DNA from: Chloromonas sp. AAM2
Taxonomy: Eukaryota; Chlorophyta; Chlorophyceae; Chlamydomonadales; Chlamydomonadaceae
DNA: 64,000 bases
Direction: 5' to 3'
NCBI GenBank assembly: GCA_004335635.1
Contig: QAXH01002768.1
Span: 58,012-122,011, forward strand
Part shown: one piece after another, positions 1 through 11,486 of the stretch
How the letters are laid out: each line of letters starts with the position of its first letter
Position numbering within the stretch: position 1 is the first letter of the stretch
The notes under the pieces: model-generated
The model's input: only the letters and a program-made list of their open reading frames with translations
The model's database searches: none
What the model was told of the DNA's origin: nothing
Position numbers and translations under genes: made by a program

Positions 1-744
1 TGATAGAGCTGGGCACGCAGCTGCAGGCCACTGTGAGTGCACACGAGTGGCAGCAGTGAATTGTTTAAGTTGGAGGCTTGATGGTTATGCCAGAACATCT
101 GCAACCAACGGCGCCACCTTGCTAGACAGAAGACAGGGTTAACCAATATGGCTGTGGTTACAGGTCCGTGCAGGTACGCATGGCACAAAACCTTGCCGTT
201 GTGGCGACCTGCCTGTGGCAGCTTACATATGCATGTTCTCTGTTCGCGCTTATGACCATTTGCCATACATTGTTGGGTGTTCTGGATGTTGTGCAGGTCG
301 GGTCCATCAACGACATGAGCGCAGTGAGCCTCGGCGACCCCAGCACACCAGTGGGCGCTGTCGTGCGTATCATCAACAACCAGCTGCAGGTATGGGTCGG
401 TGAACCCTGGCCAACTGCTGCTCATGGCCGCAGATGACCTGGGCAGCATGTGGAGATTACCACGGGTATTGGATTCTCCTGTGGTGCATCTTCACACTTT
501 CAATCCACCAAGCAGGATTTGCTGCAATGATGTGTGTCCTTCATTCGTGCTGCGTCTTTCAGTTTACGTGCTACGCTGTGGTGCCCGGAGTGTGTCATTT
601 GACATGCATCCCAGTTTGTGTCATATTCACCATGCGTGCCGCATGATGCAGGCTTTGACCCAGATCGATGGGCGGGTGGCTGATCTGGAGCTGGAGCTGG
701 AGCGCTTGTCCGCTGATGGTGCAGATGGACTAGGCCGAGGATAA
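1..744 (+). CDS. NUP62: Nucleoporin Nup62-type protein, C-terminal end (partial)
   Basis: This is the 3' end of a gene that begins before the window. Exons are 1-32, 297-389 and 652-744, ending in TAA; all junctions are GT-AG and keep phase (the first intron is phase 0). The peptide ends with 'GDPSTPVGAVVRIINNQLQ' followed by 'ALTQIDGRVADLELELERL'. This resembles the last coiled-coil segment of Nup62, where animals and plants have a 'DP..QI.KILN..L.SL.WID' pattern. In that family the coiled coil assembles with Nup54 and Nup58 in the central channel of the nuclear pore. Only about 72 residues are visible, so the FG-repeat region cannot be checked. A TGTAA signal lies about 350 nt after the stop. 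The assignment rests on this C-terminal resemblance alone. Confidence 0.72.
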
Positions 745-1577
745 CCTGTGTGACCACAGTGCGGCCTATGAATGGAGGCTGTACCCATATCACCACTACA
801 GCCGACATGCCCATATGCACATGCTTAAGCAAGCCTTGCACTGCAGCTGCGTTAATGCTGGCACTTGAGATGGTTCACCCGTCTGGCTGGCTTGGTCCTT
901 GAAGTTTGGTTGCCATGTTTGGTTAGCTTGTCGCGCGATAGAACATAGTGACAACTGCGGTGAGCGGACGGTGACCTTTGCCTCATTGTCTACTACGAAG
1001 CCGTCCAAGTTCCAAGCTCCATGGAAAGCGCTCTGTTGGGTCGTGTGAGAATCCCCGTGTGAGACGTGCTGATAATGACAGCAACTGTCACCATGTAAGC
1101 CTCTTGTGTATACATCAAACTTCTAGAACACAGAACGTGGGGAAGATCACAAGAAGTAGCATGACAGCTGGGACGCACGACAATTGGAAAGCATGACAGT
1201 TGACAGCTTAGGGTTGGCATAGGGTTTGGGTTCAGCGGAGTTCTCCACTGAGGCCAATTTTCACAACTGCACCCAGGACATCCTTCAGTTTACCGGTATG
1301 AGAGAGCTGGAACATCCTAACTCAGATTTAATGGCTCGCAGACTCCCGAGCGTCAAAAGCAGGCGAGTGTGACCGTTTGTCATGCAGAGGACTTAGTGTT
1401 TGCGACAGGAGATTGAAGTGATGGTGGGGTTGGGCCGGTGTCGCCAGGGTATACCGGGCATTTTTGTTGAGTCGCGTTATCTCACGATACGCCTGTCTGT
1501 TACTGCACCGACTGACCTTGGAAAGTTAGCTCAATGCCCTGTTCGACAGCCCACGGCACACTGGCCAAGCTGCAGCC
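745..1577. other. Intergenic: Nup62 3' UTR and thioesterase upstream region
   Basis: No supported exon lies here. The stretch should hold the Nup62 3' UTR, with a TGTAA at 1094-1098, and the promoter and 5' UTR of the next gene. I see no clear TATA box or repeat. Confidence 0.5.
1094..1098 (+). terminator. Candidate TGTAA polyadenylation signal for the Nup62 gene
   Basis: TGTAA is the usual poly(A) signal of green algae. This one lies about 350 nt downstream of the stop at 744, a normal 3' UTR distance in chlorophytes. It is positional evidence only. Confidence 0.4.
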
Positions 1578-4500
1578 GTGATGGTTAGAAATCCATTGGC
1601 CCGCCTTTCAGCTGTCATGCTGGACGCGCTGCCAGCTCTGCCCACCCAAGCGACCAGATGGGCCTGCCACCTGGGATCCAACGCGGACGAGCTTAGTTTG
1701 ATGCACGTTGTCCTCCACCATACGGCCCCAATCTCTGGATATCGCGGCCGTCACTTGCGCGACAGGCTAGAGCTCAGGCTGCCTGTTCCGACAGGTGCGC
1801 ATGGATATGTGACATGCGTAGATTTGACGTGTGCTGCCCAACTTTTCAGACATGCCGTTTGCCGCCGTGTTTAAGCGTTTGCCTTCAAAAGCACGATACT
1901 GCAAGTGTTGTTTTGTTCGTGAAGGCAGGGACGACTAGCTTGCAGGGTTTGCAAATGTAACACCAATGTGCTACACCTGTGTGTAGTTGAGAGTGCAGGC
2001 ACTGATTTGCAGCAAGGCACAGGGCATTCACAGCCAGAGGCAACCACATCGACCTCAGCAGTGCCACCAGCAGGCAAGGCACCTGTGCTAGGGTTGATCC
2101 AGCTTCGATACCCACTCAGCTACAGCGCAGCCACATGCTACCCACCGCCACTAGTAGATCTATACACCCATCCTCTGGACACCACGGGTTCCAGTGGCAC
2201 GCTGCAATCACAAGAAAAGGCAGGCAAGGCCCATCTCAGGTGGCGGGCGTACAACAAGCACCTTCTGCTCGAAGACTTTGACACTTTTGCTGCTGACGTG
2301 GCAGCACGCCACGTGGAGTTGCATGACAAAGCCCTTGTCACTGCATACCTGGACAGCCTGGTCTGGTTCCACCACCACCATCCGTACCAGCCGTGTGGCA
2401 CTTGCATAAGCCAGGCGGTAGCGGACAGCACAGCTGCAGAGCGAGTGGCAGGATGCAAGGACTGCCATCACACGGACCTGTACATGACTGGGCAGGTATG
2501 CCCATCACAGGTACCATCGCCTCCCGGCAGGACCCAAGATTTCTGTGAAAATACTTTCATTTGGCAACGACCCTTCCTGCAGCATTGCTTCACCTTATGC
2601 GGGCGATGAAGTCCTGGTCTACAATGCCCGTTCACATGACATAATGCTGAGCCAGTCCTTTCATTGCACAACAGTGATCCCATGCTACTGGCACACGGCA
2701 GTTTTGCTTGGGTCCACTACAACTGTTTGGGTGCATCACTACTGATTACGCATGGTGGCTGTGTGCTTGTTCAGGTGACGTGGGTGGGCAGCAGCTCACT
2801 GGAGGTCACACTAGAACTGACACGGGCAGGTCATGACATGGTGAGTGAGAGACGCGGTCAATGCCTGGATTCCATTCAAAACATGAGCAAGAGGCCACGC
2901 TCACTGGTGGTGGCGCTCGTACTCGTAACTCTCCTGCCCATGATCACAGTGTATGAAATGCCTCAAGCGGCTCTGTTTGTGCAGCTAAGCGGACTGCTAC
3001 AGCAGGTGTGCTGAGCTGGCCAGGCAGTGTCATGAAACGTCCGTGCAGGAGGGGCTCAGATTGCAAGGATCAAGCGACAACGACAGTCTTGCAGCCAGCG
3101 ATGACACTAGCAGCTTGAGCGGTCATGGTAGCGATGTGCTCATTGCTCGGTCCCGGTTCATCATGGCCGCACGGGACAAGAGCTTGAAGAAGGCTGTCAA
3201 GGCGCCTCACCTAGTGCTGGGAAATGATGCGGAGCGCCGGTTGTTTGAGGAAGGGGCGGCCAGGCAGAAGGCACGCCATGGCGGGTAAGGCACGGGGAAA
3301 GGTTTGCATGGCACCGGGGTATGACAGCTGGACACCCTTGTGCGCACCATTCACGTCTTGCCTGCCCGCTACTTTGCCTGCCAAGACTCTTACCTGGATC
3401 TGAGATGGTTGTTGACAGCCAGACAAGGGGCCTGTGCTGGCATGGGCAAGCGTTGTTGAACACGTTTGTGGCACAAGGCAGTGGCCGGATCCATGACAAG
3501 ATATTCGTGGTGGTTGGATCAAGCATCAGTCTTGCCACATGGATGTACAGGCGCAAGCAGGAGGCCTCCCAGCCCCTGACACAGGACCTGGCCGCTTCCA
3601 TGCATGCGGTGGTCTCAGCCTCAGCAGCGCTGCCCTGTCATGTGACCCCTTATGTGACCCCTCATGTGACCCCTCATGTGACCCCTCAGCCAACCGCTGC
3701 AGGGGTGCCTGCGGCCCGCAGTGTGCGCTCCACACTGGTCACACAATCCTTCCTGACACACTTTCAGGTGTGACCGCATGCTGAAGTTAGAAGCCGTTGG
3801 TGGGAGCGCTACCTCGCTAGCCCGTCCTCACATTCAACATTCAGGAAAAATTTGCAAGAATCTCAGTGCAGTTACATACTCAAAACCTAGAGGCACAGAG
3901 TAACCCGGAATCTTCAACTATCCTTTAACGCATGTCACCAGTCCAAATGCCACAGAACGGTCCAAGTCAAGCTTTGTGTGCGTTGTGCATTGTGTTCTTT
4001 TCAGGAGCGCAACACGACTGGCACCGTGTTTGGCGGCCAGCTGCTGCTCTACGGCATGCAGATGGGGGAGTTGGTCACTGCAGGCCATGTGGGCAGGCAG
4101 TGTGAGCTGATCGCCATGCGGGACGTGCCCTTCCTGTCACTGGTGCCCATCGGTCACATGATGCACGTGACAGGCAAGTTCACACGCAGCACTCGCCGAC
4201 AAAAGGACGTGCCAGGCATATATAATTTGTGCACAAGGCGTACAGTTCAGGCGATTTGGGACACAGCACGCCCTTGCGCTGCATTCTAGGCACAGGACAC
4301 TGCTCCAAGGCTTGTTGGCCAGCAGTGGCTTCGATGTTCTGGCAGGAAAGCAGCTGGGCACCTTTACAGAAGGTCAATGTTAGGAGATTGCTGGGGCTGC
4401 CTCAGTCCATTCACTGAAGACGGCCAATCAGCATGACTGTGCTAGTAGGCTTTTACTGCCCAGGTTCATATGCTACTGGCGCTGCTGTTGTGCATGGGTG

Positions 4501-5249
4501 CCTGCAGGGAGGGTGGTGGCCACCAAGGATCAGCTGGTGAGTCGAGTTGATGATAATTCCATCAATTTGCATACCTTGGAACTTGCACTAGCAGTTCTGC
4601 ACTGGCTGTCATGGTATTGCCTTTAGCGGTAGGACAGCACGCTGGGCCAATTCCAGCTCATACCGCCCGCCACAGCCATCCGGTTTGCCAGGCATTGAGA
4701 GCCATATGCATGCTACGTACTTTGCTCCTGTGGCCATTTGCCACCGTGCGACCTCTCACATCTCACACCCGGACAGTGTCCACGTTAGCATGGTAGCAGG
4801 ACGCATTTGATTTCAGTGTCGTCATTTGGTTCAGTGTGTGTTCACTCAGTGTGTTTACTCAGTGCCCGTTATGCGTGATTGACTTGGCTTCCTCGGCATG
4901 CCTGCAGGTAGTGGTACACGTGCATGCTGCACGCTCAGACTACCACAGCCACAGCCCAGCCAATGCACACAACCAGCCTGGCCACACACATACATCAACA
5001 CAGGGCGCTAAACACTCAAGCCAGCCACAGCCTGAAGAACGTTCTCAAGGGCATGCAGGGACTACTACCCAACACAGTTCTGGGGGTCATAGTAAAAGCC
5101 ATGCAGATCTAGTACAGACGCATGCATACTGGTGCATTTTCCGTGCGCCTGACAGTGTCTCGGTGCCTCAGGTGCTTCCCCAGAGTCTGCATGAGCTGAG
5201 GGAATGGACGCATGCGATGCATCTCTCCAAGGAAGTCTGTGGCATGTAA
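1578..5249 (+). CDS. Acyl-CoA thioesterase, double hotdog domain (ACOT9-like)
   Basis: Exons are 1578-1794, 1999-2495, 2775-2840, 3049-3284, 3551-3767, 4005-4173, 4508-4536 and 4908-5249. They join in phase into about 590 residues. Proteins of this family hydrolyse acyl-CoA to free fatty acid and CoA. The first hotdog-like part includes 'DLYMTGQVTWVGSSSLEV'. The second begins with 'RNTTGTVFGGQLL', matching the family's 'NTxGxVFGG' motif, and continues through 'HVTGRVVATKDQLVVVHV', followed near the C-terminus by a weaker match, 'VLPQSLHELREW'. The N-terminus (MMVRNPLARLSAVML) could be a mitochondrial or plastid presequence. Intron 6 (4174-4507) uses a GCAAGT donor. A Val-Thr-Pro repeat sits between the two domains, and His/Ser-rich insertions make the protein longer than animal ACOT9. 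The first ATG is inferred. Confidence 0.78.
3641..3688 (+). repeat. 12-bp coding minisatellite (4 units)
   Basis: Four tandem 12-bp units (TGTGACCCCTYA) lie inside thioesterase exon 5. They encode repeated Val-Thr-Pro in the linker between the hotdog domains. Because 12 is a multiple of three, copy number can change without a frameshift. Confidence 0.9.
4174..4507 (+). other. GC-AG intron in the thioesterase gene
   Basis: The exon ends ...ACAG and the intron begins GCAAGT, the usual consensus of GC-type donors; the acceptor is CTGCAG. Removing it joins phase 1 to phase 1 and restores the conserved run 'HVTGRVVATKDQL', which supports real use of this donor. Confidence 0.75.
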
Positions 5250-5941
5250 TGAATTGGGTCCGCACGGTTTCCTTAGCGGCCGCTGACTCCGCAGTACAGT
5301 ATGGCTGTTGGCACTCAGGAATGTGGGCTGGACATTTGGAAGCGCAGGTCAGCAACCGCAGCTGGCTCTGATACTGGCTGACACACACATGTTTCTATCA
5401 GCAGACAGACAACTTCAGGAGTCTCTTGTACTTGTGACACCACAAGTCCCTTTGCACTTGTGACACAGCTTTGCCAGCTTGCATGGCAGGTATGGAACTC
5501 AGGCGGCGCCTGCACTTCAGACTCCAGCCTTGAGGCGAATCCTTCGTTACAATCCTTGATGGACTGGTCTTACAGTCGTACTATGGGTTCCATCTTCTAT
5601 GAGTCATGGATGGTTTATGACGTCACGAACGTCCTGGGTGGTAATGATCTGTCTTGGACCATTCATACACGAGCCATTAACCATTCACATACGTCGGCGC
5701 ATCTCCTTCCCCATAACTGCTACATTGCTCAAATTGCCAGTCAACATCTGGAACATGTCGGAGATGGCGCACCAAGCACCAGCATTCGGGGTGAGCTGAT
5801 CCCAAGAACCCACATTGACACCAGAACGCACGTCAAAAGCACGTCCGTGCCCTTGCTGGCAATAAGCTGCTTCGCCGTCGCAATCAGCGAACCTGATGCC
5901 AGCTGCGCCCGCGAGCCTCGGCACATCCCGGGTCAATCACC
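5250..5941. other. Intergenic between thioesterase and wax synthase
   Basis: No exon is recognised here. The region should contain the thioesterase 3' UTR (a TGTAA overlaps its stop codon region at about 5246) and the wax synthase promoter. Confidence 0.45.
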
Positions 5942-8900
5942 ATGCGCCGATTTCCTAACCTGCAAATGCAGATCTGGCTGTTTAAGTGCGTTCTTGCTGG
6001 AGGTTGCGCTGTGGCGTCAGCATGTTTGGTGAAGCGGACGTGTCGGCTTGCCGCACCGGGCAGGAGCCGTCTGCTGCGGGTAGCGCCTGTGATTGCGCTG
6101 TTCTGTGCTATGCCCTTGGTGTTCAACAAGCGGGATGAACTGACGAGCCGAGCCAGTTGTGCTGCTATGCTGCTGTGGCTGGCAAATTTCAAGGTGGGTA
6201 GGCATGTCGATGGTGATGGAAATCACAATCAGAGCGTAAGATACGTCAGATACTGCCTGGATGTATCAATTTGAGACCGGGCCCACATGCACCGAGCGCG
6301 AACGCTAGCAAGCCATGCACGAGACGAGGATGGATACCGATGTTGTGCATGGATGACACTGATACGATGACTGGGTGTGCATCACGAGTCTTGCAGCAGC
6401 ACAGTACCCAAAGCCGCGCATTTGGGAATGCTTTCAATTCTAGCGCTAGGCCAGCCTCTTTCTGAAACATCCGCATCACACAATACGTCCTTTCAAACGT
6501 GGTAGTGGATGACGGTACTGATGCAATGAATGGTTGTGCATCAGGAGATGAAAAGTGGTTCATGCGGTGCATGCGGAGCCATCTGAGCAGTGTTATACTC
6601 ATTTCTCAACGCCAAGTCTGCCTGGCTACCAGTTTTGAAGTACCAACTCATTTCACGTCCCGGAACATGCGCAGCTTCTGCTCTTTGCCCTGGGCCGTGG
6701 TCCGCTCGTGGACCCCACCCTACGCCTGGACCAGTTCGTGGCCCTGGCACTCTGGCCTCTGCTCCGCAAGCAAGGTGATGCTCTCTTGCCATCCTTCAGC
6801 GCATGACATAATCGCCTCTGAATCAACGCCACACCTTGGTGAGACTGCCTTGCCATCATGCAGCAGCACAAGCCGCTAACATTACTCAACATGGGCCCAT
6901 CTTCACCAACCTCCACCAATCAGCTTCATGCAAGCAACGTTACTGATTGCACCATCAAACCTTGCACAAGCAGCAGGTATTGTTCAACCCCAGCCCTGCT
7001 CTGTGGGCAGGTCCCGATGTGGGTGCCATGCGCTGTGGGGAGGCCTCGGCAGGAAAGCGACGTGCGGCGGCCCTCCAGCGCCTGACCCACAGGCTGCCTG
7101 AGAACCTCCTCATCACCGTGGTTGGCGCCAAGACCCTGGTATCGCCTCACATGCCCTTGTTTCTCAAGACATACTCCGCAGGTGGGCACATGGCATGCAA
7201 GGGCCTGCTGCTTGTTGGGTAGCGGGTTGCCAACCGACACGCCTACAGCTCTTGCATTGAGTAGCTGGGATGGTCTCTTGAGCGCGTTCTGCTTGGCCTG
7301 TCGTACAGCGGTTGCATCATGCTTTATCTGATGCCCTGCCAACACGGCTTTGATACTAACTCATGTAAATCGTCTGCATATAAGGGTGCTTCAGTTGCAA
7401 TTGAGAAAGCTGCAGGCTGACAGCTACTGTGCCTCTGCCAAACTGGTTCTTGCAGCGTTCAGCGTGAGCTGTTACTGCGACATGTGCGCCAATGCCGCCG
7501 CTGCGCTGGTGATGTGGCTGCACGGGCTGGACATCGCTCCCAGCTGGGACAGGCCGTGGCTGGTGAGTTGGTGCGGTACAGGTGCAGGGCTTGTAGCAGT
7601 GAACGAAGGTGTGTGTGACAGTTGGCATCATGGATCGTGTGATGTTAGTGATGTGAGGCATCCCGCAGGGGCGGTAACAGTGGGTGAGGGCAGATGTGGC
7701 TGTGGGGCATGATTGCAAGCAGCACAATCAGGGAACAGCAGCATGCTTATGCCATTGTCATGACAAAGTTGTGGATTGCATGGTGTTGCAAGCGGGATGG
7801 GACGTGTGAGGCAGGCACATCATGCGGTGGGGCGATACGCTTGTGATGCTCACAGAGTGGGCAGGAGACTGGCAAGGCGGTGGAAAGCACAAGAAAGGCG
7901 TAAATGAAATTGTTGTGGTGTCCGATGCCTTGCAGCAAAACTGTCTGTCAGACTTCTGGTCACGCCGTTGGAACTTGACAGCAGGTGGGGGTCAGAATTG
8001 CTGTCCTGTGTTCAGCCGAAGGCAGCATGCGCACAGCTGTGAGCAACAGAACCTGCCCACAGCACGGATTTATCTGAAAACACATAGATTGCTTTGACAT
8101 TGGAATACAGCGGTCATGGGTTGATTTCTGGGTATGAGTGCAGTCGCCAAAACGCACGGCAGCCTGGCAGCCGGAGAGTGCAATAATGCTCCAAGGGATG
8201 GCCAACCTCTTGCGGTGTTTGACTGATTGCTGCGCCTTGTGCAGCGTACACATTGCGCGCTCTGGTGTATGAGCCTCTTGTTGAGGGCAGAGTAGTACGC
8301 AAGGCAGCGGACGACGGAGCCGACCCGCCCACAGCTGCCGCACCTGCCGGCCCGAATGAGAACGGGCCTACCGACAAACAAGTGCGGGAAGCCATGGCAG
8401 CTTTGAGAGACCAGGTGGGGGACGTCAGCGATATCAGTAAATCAAGGCAACCTGGTGGGCAGCCACTGACAAGGTGGCGACGGGCATGCCTTTTGGGGCA
8501 CATTGAACATTTTGGCTTCAGTTCGTTCACTTGCTGATTGCCTGCAACGTTGCGACTTTCACACCATGCAGGCCGAAGCCGCTGCTTTGCGGCTGGAGAG
8601 TCATGAGGACCCTGCATCTGAACACCGTCACCGGCGGGCTGCCGCGCCGGTTAAGATATCCGAGATTGGTCACTCAGAGGGAGCTGCCGGCCACGACACC
8701 ACCAAGGCTTTGGGGGAGCCTGTGACGGGTAGCACCAAGGATGAGAAAGGTCGCGCGCCAGCTACGTACGGCAGCGCAGCTGGCCGGAAACGCCGTGTCT
8801 CACAGGGGCGCCGCATCGTGGCACTGGCCGCTGCCTTTGCCATCAGCGGTCTCATGCACGAGGTTTTGCTGCTGCTGTGCACCGGGTGGACATGCTATCG

Positions 8901-9600
8901 CAAAGTGGCTGGGGTACAAATGCTATACTTTCTGTTGCAGGTATGTGTGCCCTCAAGCAGGCCAGCAGACGTGGCTGATGAGAACCGACCGTGCTTCACT
9001 CATGAAAACACGACTGAAGCGGCATGTTGTCAATGTATGGTGTTCCAACAGCACATCACACTCTCCAAGCAGGACATGACACGACATAATGCCATTGCAC
9101 AAATTTCACGCCTCGTGCTGCAGGTACCGGCTTCCACAATTGAGCAGGTACTGGCTCAAATGCTCAAGAAGATGAAACTGACTATCCCAGACTACCTCGC
9201 CATCCCAGTCACCTCGCTGTCCTTACAGGTAGGCAAGATAGCAGAAGACTCTGCCTGCAGCTGTACCTCCCATGTTGTGCCGGTACTTCTGTGCGTTGCG
9301 GCCCCTTATCCTCAGGGCAAAGCGCTACACAAGTGGGGCCTGTTACTATGTGGTAGTTGTGGCAGGCATGCCTATAGTAAAACGGATGAGCTCTCACAGC
9401 TGATGTCGATGTTCAGTTGATGTTGCAAGCGGAGGAATTGTCTCACAGTCAGGAGCGTTGTTCGACCCACTATCTGACGCACACGGCTTGACTACCAATG
9501 ACAGCTCACTCGTCTGCTGCTGCTCCAGGTGCCAGGCTTGTTCCTGTTCTGGAACCCCATCTTCAAGGCTGCAACGTGTGCCATGCAGAACACAGCATAA
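5942..9600 (+). CDS. Wax synthase-like MBOAT O-acyltransferase
   Basis: Exons are 5942-6193, 6675-6774, 7011-7181, 7456-7562, 7936-7984, 8245-8414, 8572-8940, 9124-9228 and 9529-9600. They join in phase into 464 residues. The family transfers acyl groups from acyl-CoA to fatty alcohols (or other acceptors) in the ER membrane. Diagnostic pieces are 'LLWLANFKLLLFALGRGPL', 'LSDFWSRRWNL' (the wax-synthase signature with the conserved Asn), 'TLRALVYEPLVEGR' and 'FAISGLMHEVLLLL' (the MBOAT His). Hydrophobic segments occur throughout. An insertion of roughly 80-120 polar, Ala/Lys-rich residues lies between the two signatures. Alcohol preference cannot be told from sequence. An extra small exon between 9229 and 9528 cannot be excluded. 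A TGTAA lies at 10122-10126. The adjacent thioesterase also uses acyl-CoA. Confidence 0.82.
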
Positions 9601-10121
9601 GTCTGACAATTATCCTCCTACGCTGTTAAATGTTACTGGGACAGCTATCCTGACAACTATCCTAGGCTGTTGAACGTGCGCATTGGACTTGCATGCCAAA
9701 AGTAAAGGGCATGGGATACAGCACCGCTTGGTGACAGTGTATGGGCTGGGCCAATGGATAGACCACATCATCGATATTGCTCTGACCTCCTCCTCCTGGC
9801 CATGTGCAGTGCAGTTGGCCTTATAGCATGCAGCGCCAATCTGTGTGATGTGGATAGAATCTGTAGATGTGTTGGCTATGCAGTATGCACTGGCGCCAGA
9901 TCTTGGAATGTTGTGTGTAGCCTGGGCTGCCCGGACGTTTTTCTTGATGCGATCTTGCATGTTGTGTGACGTCTGGGTCGAGATATCTTTCTGCTACGGA
10001 TTGACGTAGCCCATCCGAGTTGCAGGGCACTTGTACTTACAGGCCTCAGATGCATCCTTGCTGAGCTTACTGAACTCACTGAAACCTAGCAGATTGTTTC
10101 TGGTAGTGCGATTATCATGCA

Positions 10122-10126
10122 TGTAA
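10122..10126 (+). terminator. Candidate TGTAA polyadenylation signal for the wax synthase gene
   Basis: TGTAA about 520 nt after the wax synthase stop, the first strong match on the plus strand in the 3' region. Confidence 0.35.
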
Positions 10127-10587
10127 CAAACCCTGGAGCTGCCACCACTCGTTTTCCAGCTCAAGACGTTTGAATGCCGGCAGGTTTACATGTGTGCGAC
10201 AGCTGAGAATGCATTGATACCAAACAGAAGTCCGCAAGGGGACTGTCTTCTGCAACAATGAATCACATATTGTGTGCGTCGCATCTAGACTGCCCTTGGT
10301 TGGCGTATGAAAAGAAAAAAGTGAGAGGACAGAAGAATGTGAGCCAGGTTACCATTGTCACAGCTTCAGGCATCACAAGTGTTACCAGCCTCAGACATCA
10401 AAGATTGCACAGCCATGTCATTGTTGCACAGCCATGCACTTGTGAGTGTACCTTCAGGCAGACTGGGCATAAAGAAAAGGTTTGCGAATCGTTAGCAGCT
10501 GTGCAGCCAGTCAGGGTATATTCCTCTTGTTTTGGCTGCCCCATGCAGAGCTGTCTTGCAGTCGTTTGGTTAGCTTCATCAATTGCC

Positions 10588-10592
10588 TTACA
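10588..10592 (-). terminator. Candidate minus-strand TGTAA polyadenylation signal
   Basis: TTACA on the plus strand reads TGTAA on the minus strand, about 385 nt past the stop of the small minus-strand gene. Confidence 0.35.
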
Positions 10593-10976
10593 CAGCACTG
10601 GCGTCGATGGCAATTGCACCCAGCGTGCCTACGCTCACTTGAGCCCTTCCAGCATGCTGAGGTTCTCATACCAAATCCTCTTGGCCCCATCCAAGTTGCC
10701 GTACCGCCCGGGCTTGATGCCCATCTTGAGTCTGCAGCACACAAGTGCAGCGAATACATGCTGGAAGCACCCATGCCTTGCAAGGACCAGGATGAAATGA
10801 ATGTTCGCGTCATCAAACTGTACAAGTGCCAACTTTGAACGTTACTTCTGTGCACGCATCTGCAGCTGACCTGAGTGTTTCTTGACGGGCCAAACCCCGC
10901 TCAAGTCTTCTTGATAAAAACACATGGCTGGTTCACAAACACACCAACGCATACGACGTGAAGCTGAACAGCAAAT

Positions 10977-11486
10977 TTAAACAGCGGACATTTTGCTGAG
11001 CAAGCTGCAGGAAAAGGAATAAAAAATGTTTCTCCAAACGACTCTTGCTCTGGTTGATGTGGCCCTTGCATAGGCAAATGCATGTGAATGTGGTGGACTG
11101 CTTGCATAGCACCTGTTGTGCGTGCTGTGTGCATACCTGGTGTTAGCTGGCCAATAGCGGTCAGGTGCCATGCCCTCTGAGCCCCAGAATGACAGGTTGT
11201 ACGCAAACATCATGAGATGCACGCCTGCGGCCGTTGCAGCTAACCACTGCTCCTTGCCTCTCCCCCATTTCTGGTCTGCAACTGCCTTTTTGTGCTGCCT
11301 TTCAGAGACAAGTGTGCGCGTGGGAAAACGCTTGGTGTCATGCCGTTGCACTAGCCATTCAGTGGGGACTGGTGTGCCATGGATGCTGACGTAGGACTTG
11401 CCACTTGTGCCGGCCTCCGGCTCCACGAGTGACAATTCTGTGAGGGGCCAGGCAGGGGCGTCCATGAAGAGCATGTCCTGGCGCAT
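10977..11486 (-). CDS. Small hypothetical protein with one C-terminal membrane segment
   Basis: Two exons on the minus strand, 11486-11137 and 11004-10977, give 125 residues; the 132-nt GT-AG intron is in phase. I do not recognise the family. The N-terminal part is polar (starting 'MRQDMLFMDAPAWPL'), then basic ('RQHKKAVADQKWGRGKEQ'), followed by one hydrophobic stretch, 'WLAATAAGVHLMMFAYNL', near residues 85-105, and a short tail 'SLLSKMSAV'. This suits a small single-pass membrane protein, perhaps an organelle complex subunit, but that is inference. The reading frame is open upstream of the chosen ATG back to a TAG, so the start is not certain. It is transcribed away from the ClpR gene. Confidence 0.5.
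   Translation of the reverse strand: MRQDMLFMDAPAWPLTELSLVEPEAGTSGKSYVSIHGTPVPTEWLVQRHDTKRFPTRTLVSERQHKKAVADQKWGRGKEQWLAATAAGVHLMMFAYNLSFWGSEGMAPDRYWPANTRYAHSTHNRCYASSPPHSHAFAYARATSTRARVVWRNIFYSFSCSLLSKMSAV

Larger units (their letters stand above)
9601..10976. other. Intergenic/uncertain region between convergent genes
   Basis: This holds the wax synthase 3' UTR (TGTAA at 10122-10126) and the 3' UTR of the small minus-strand gene (TGTAA on the minus strand at 10588-10592). One minus-strand stretch, about 10740-10637, reads like protein ('KMGIKPGRYGNLDGAKRIWY') and starts after a TGCTGCAG acceptor. I could not place it in a complete gene. Confidence 0.4.

Noticed and set aside
2138..2458. 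Minus-strand ORF opposite the thioesterase exon
   Set aside because: It is a shadow of plus-strand exon 2. It has no splice or family support, and its residues are biased as expected for an antisense frame.
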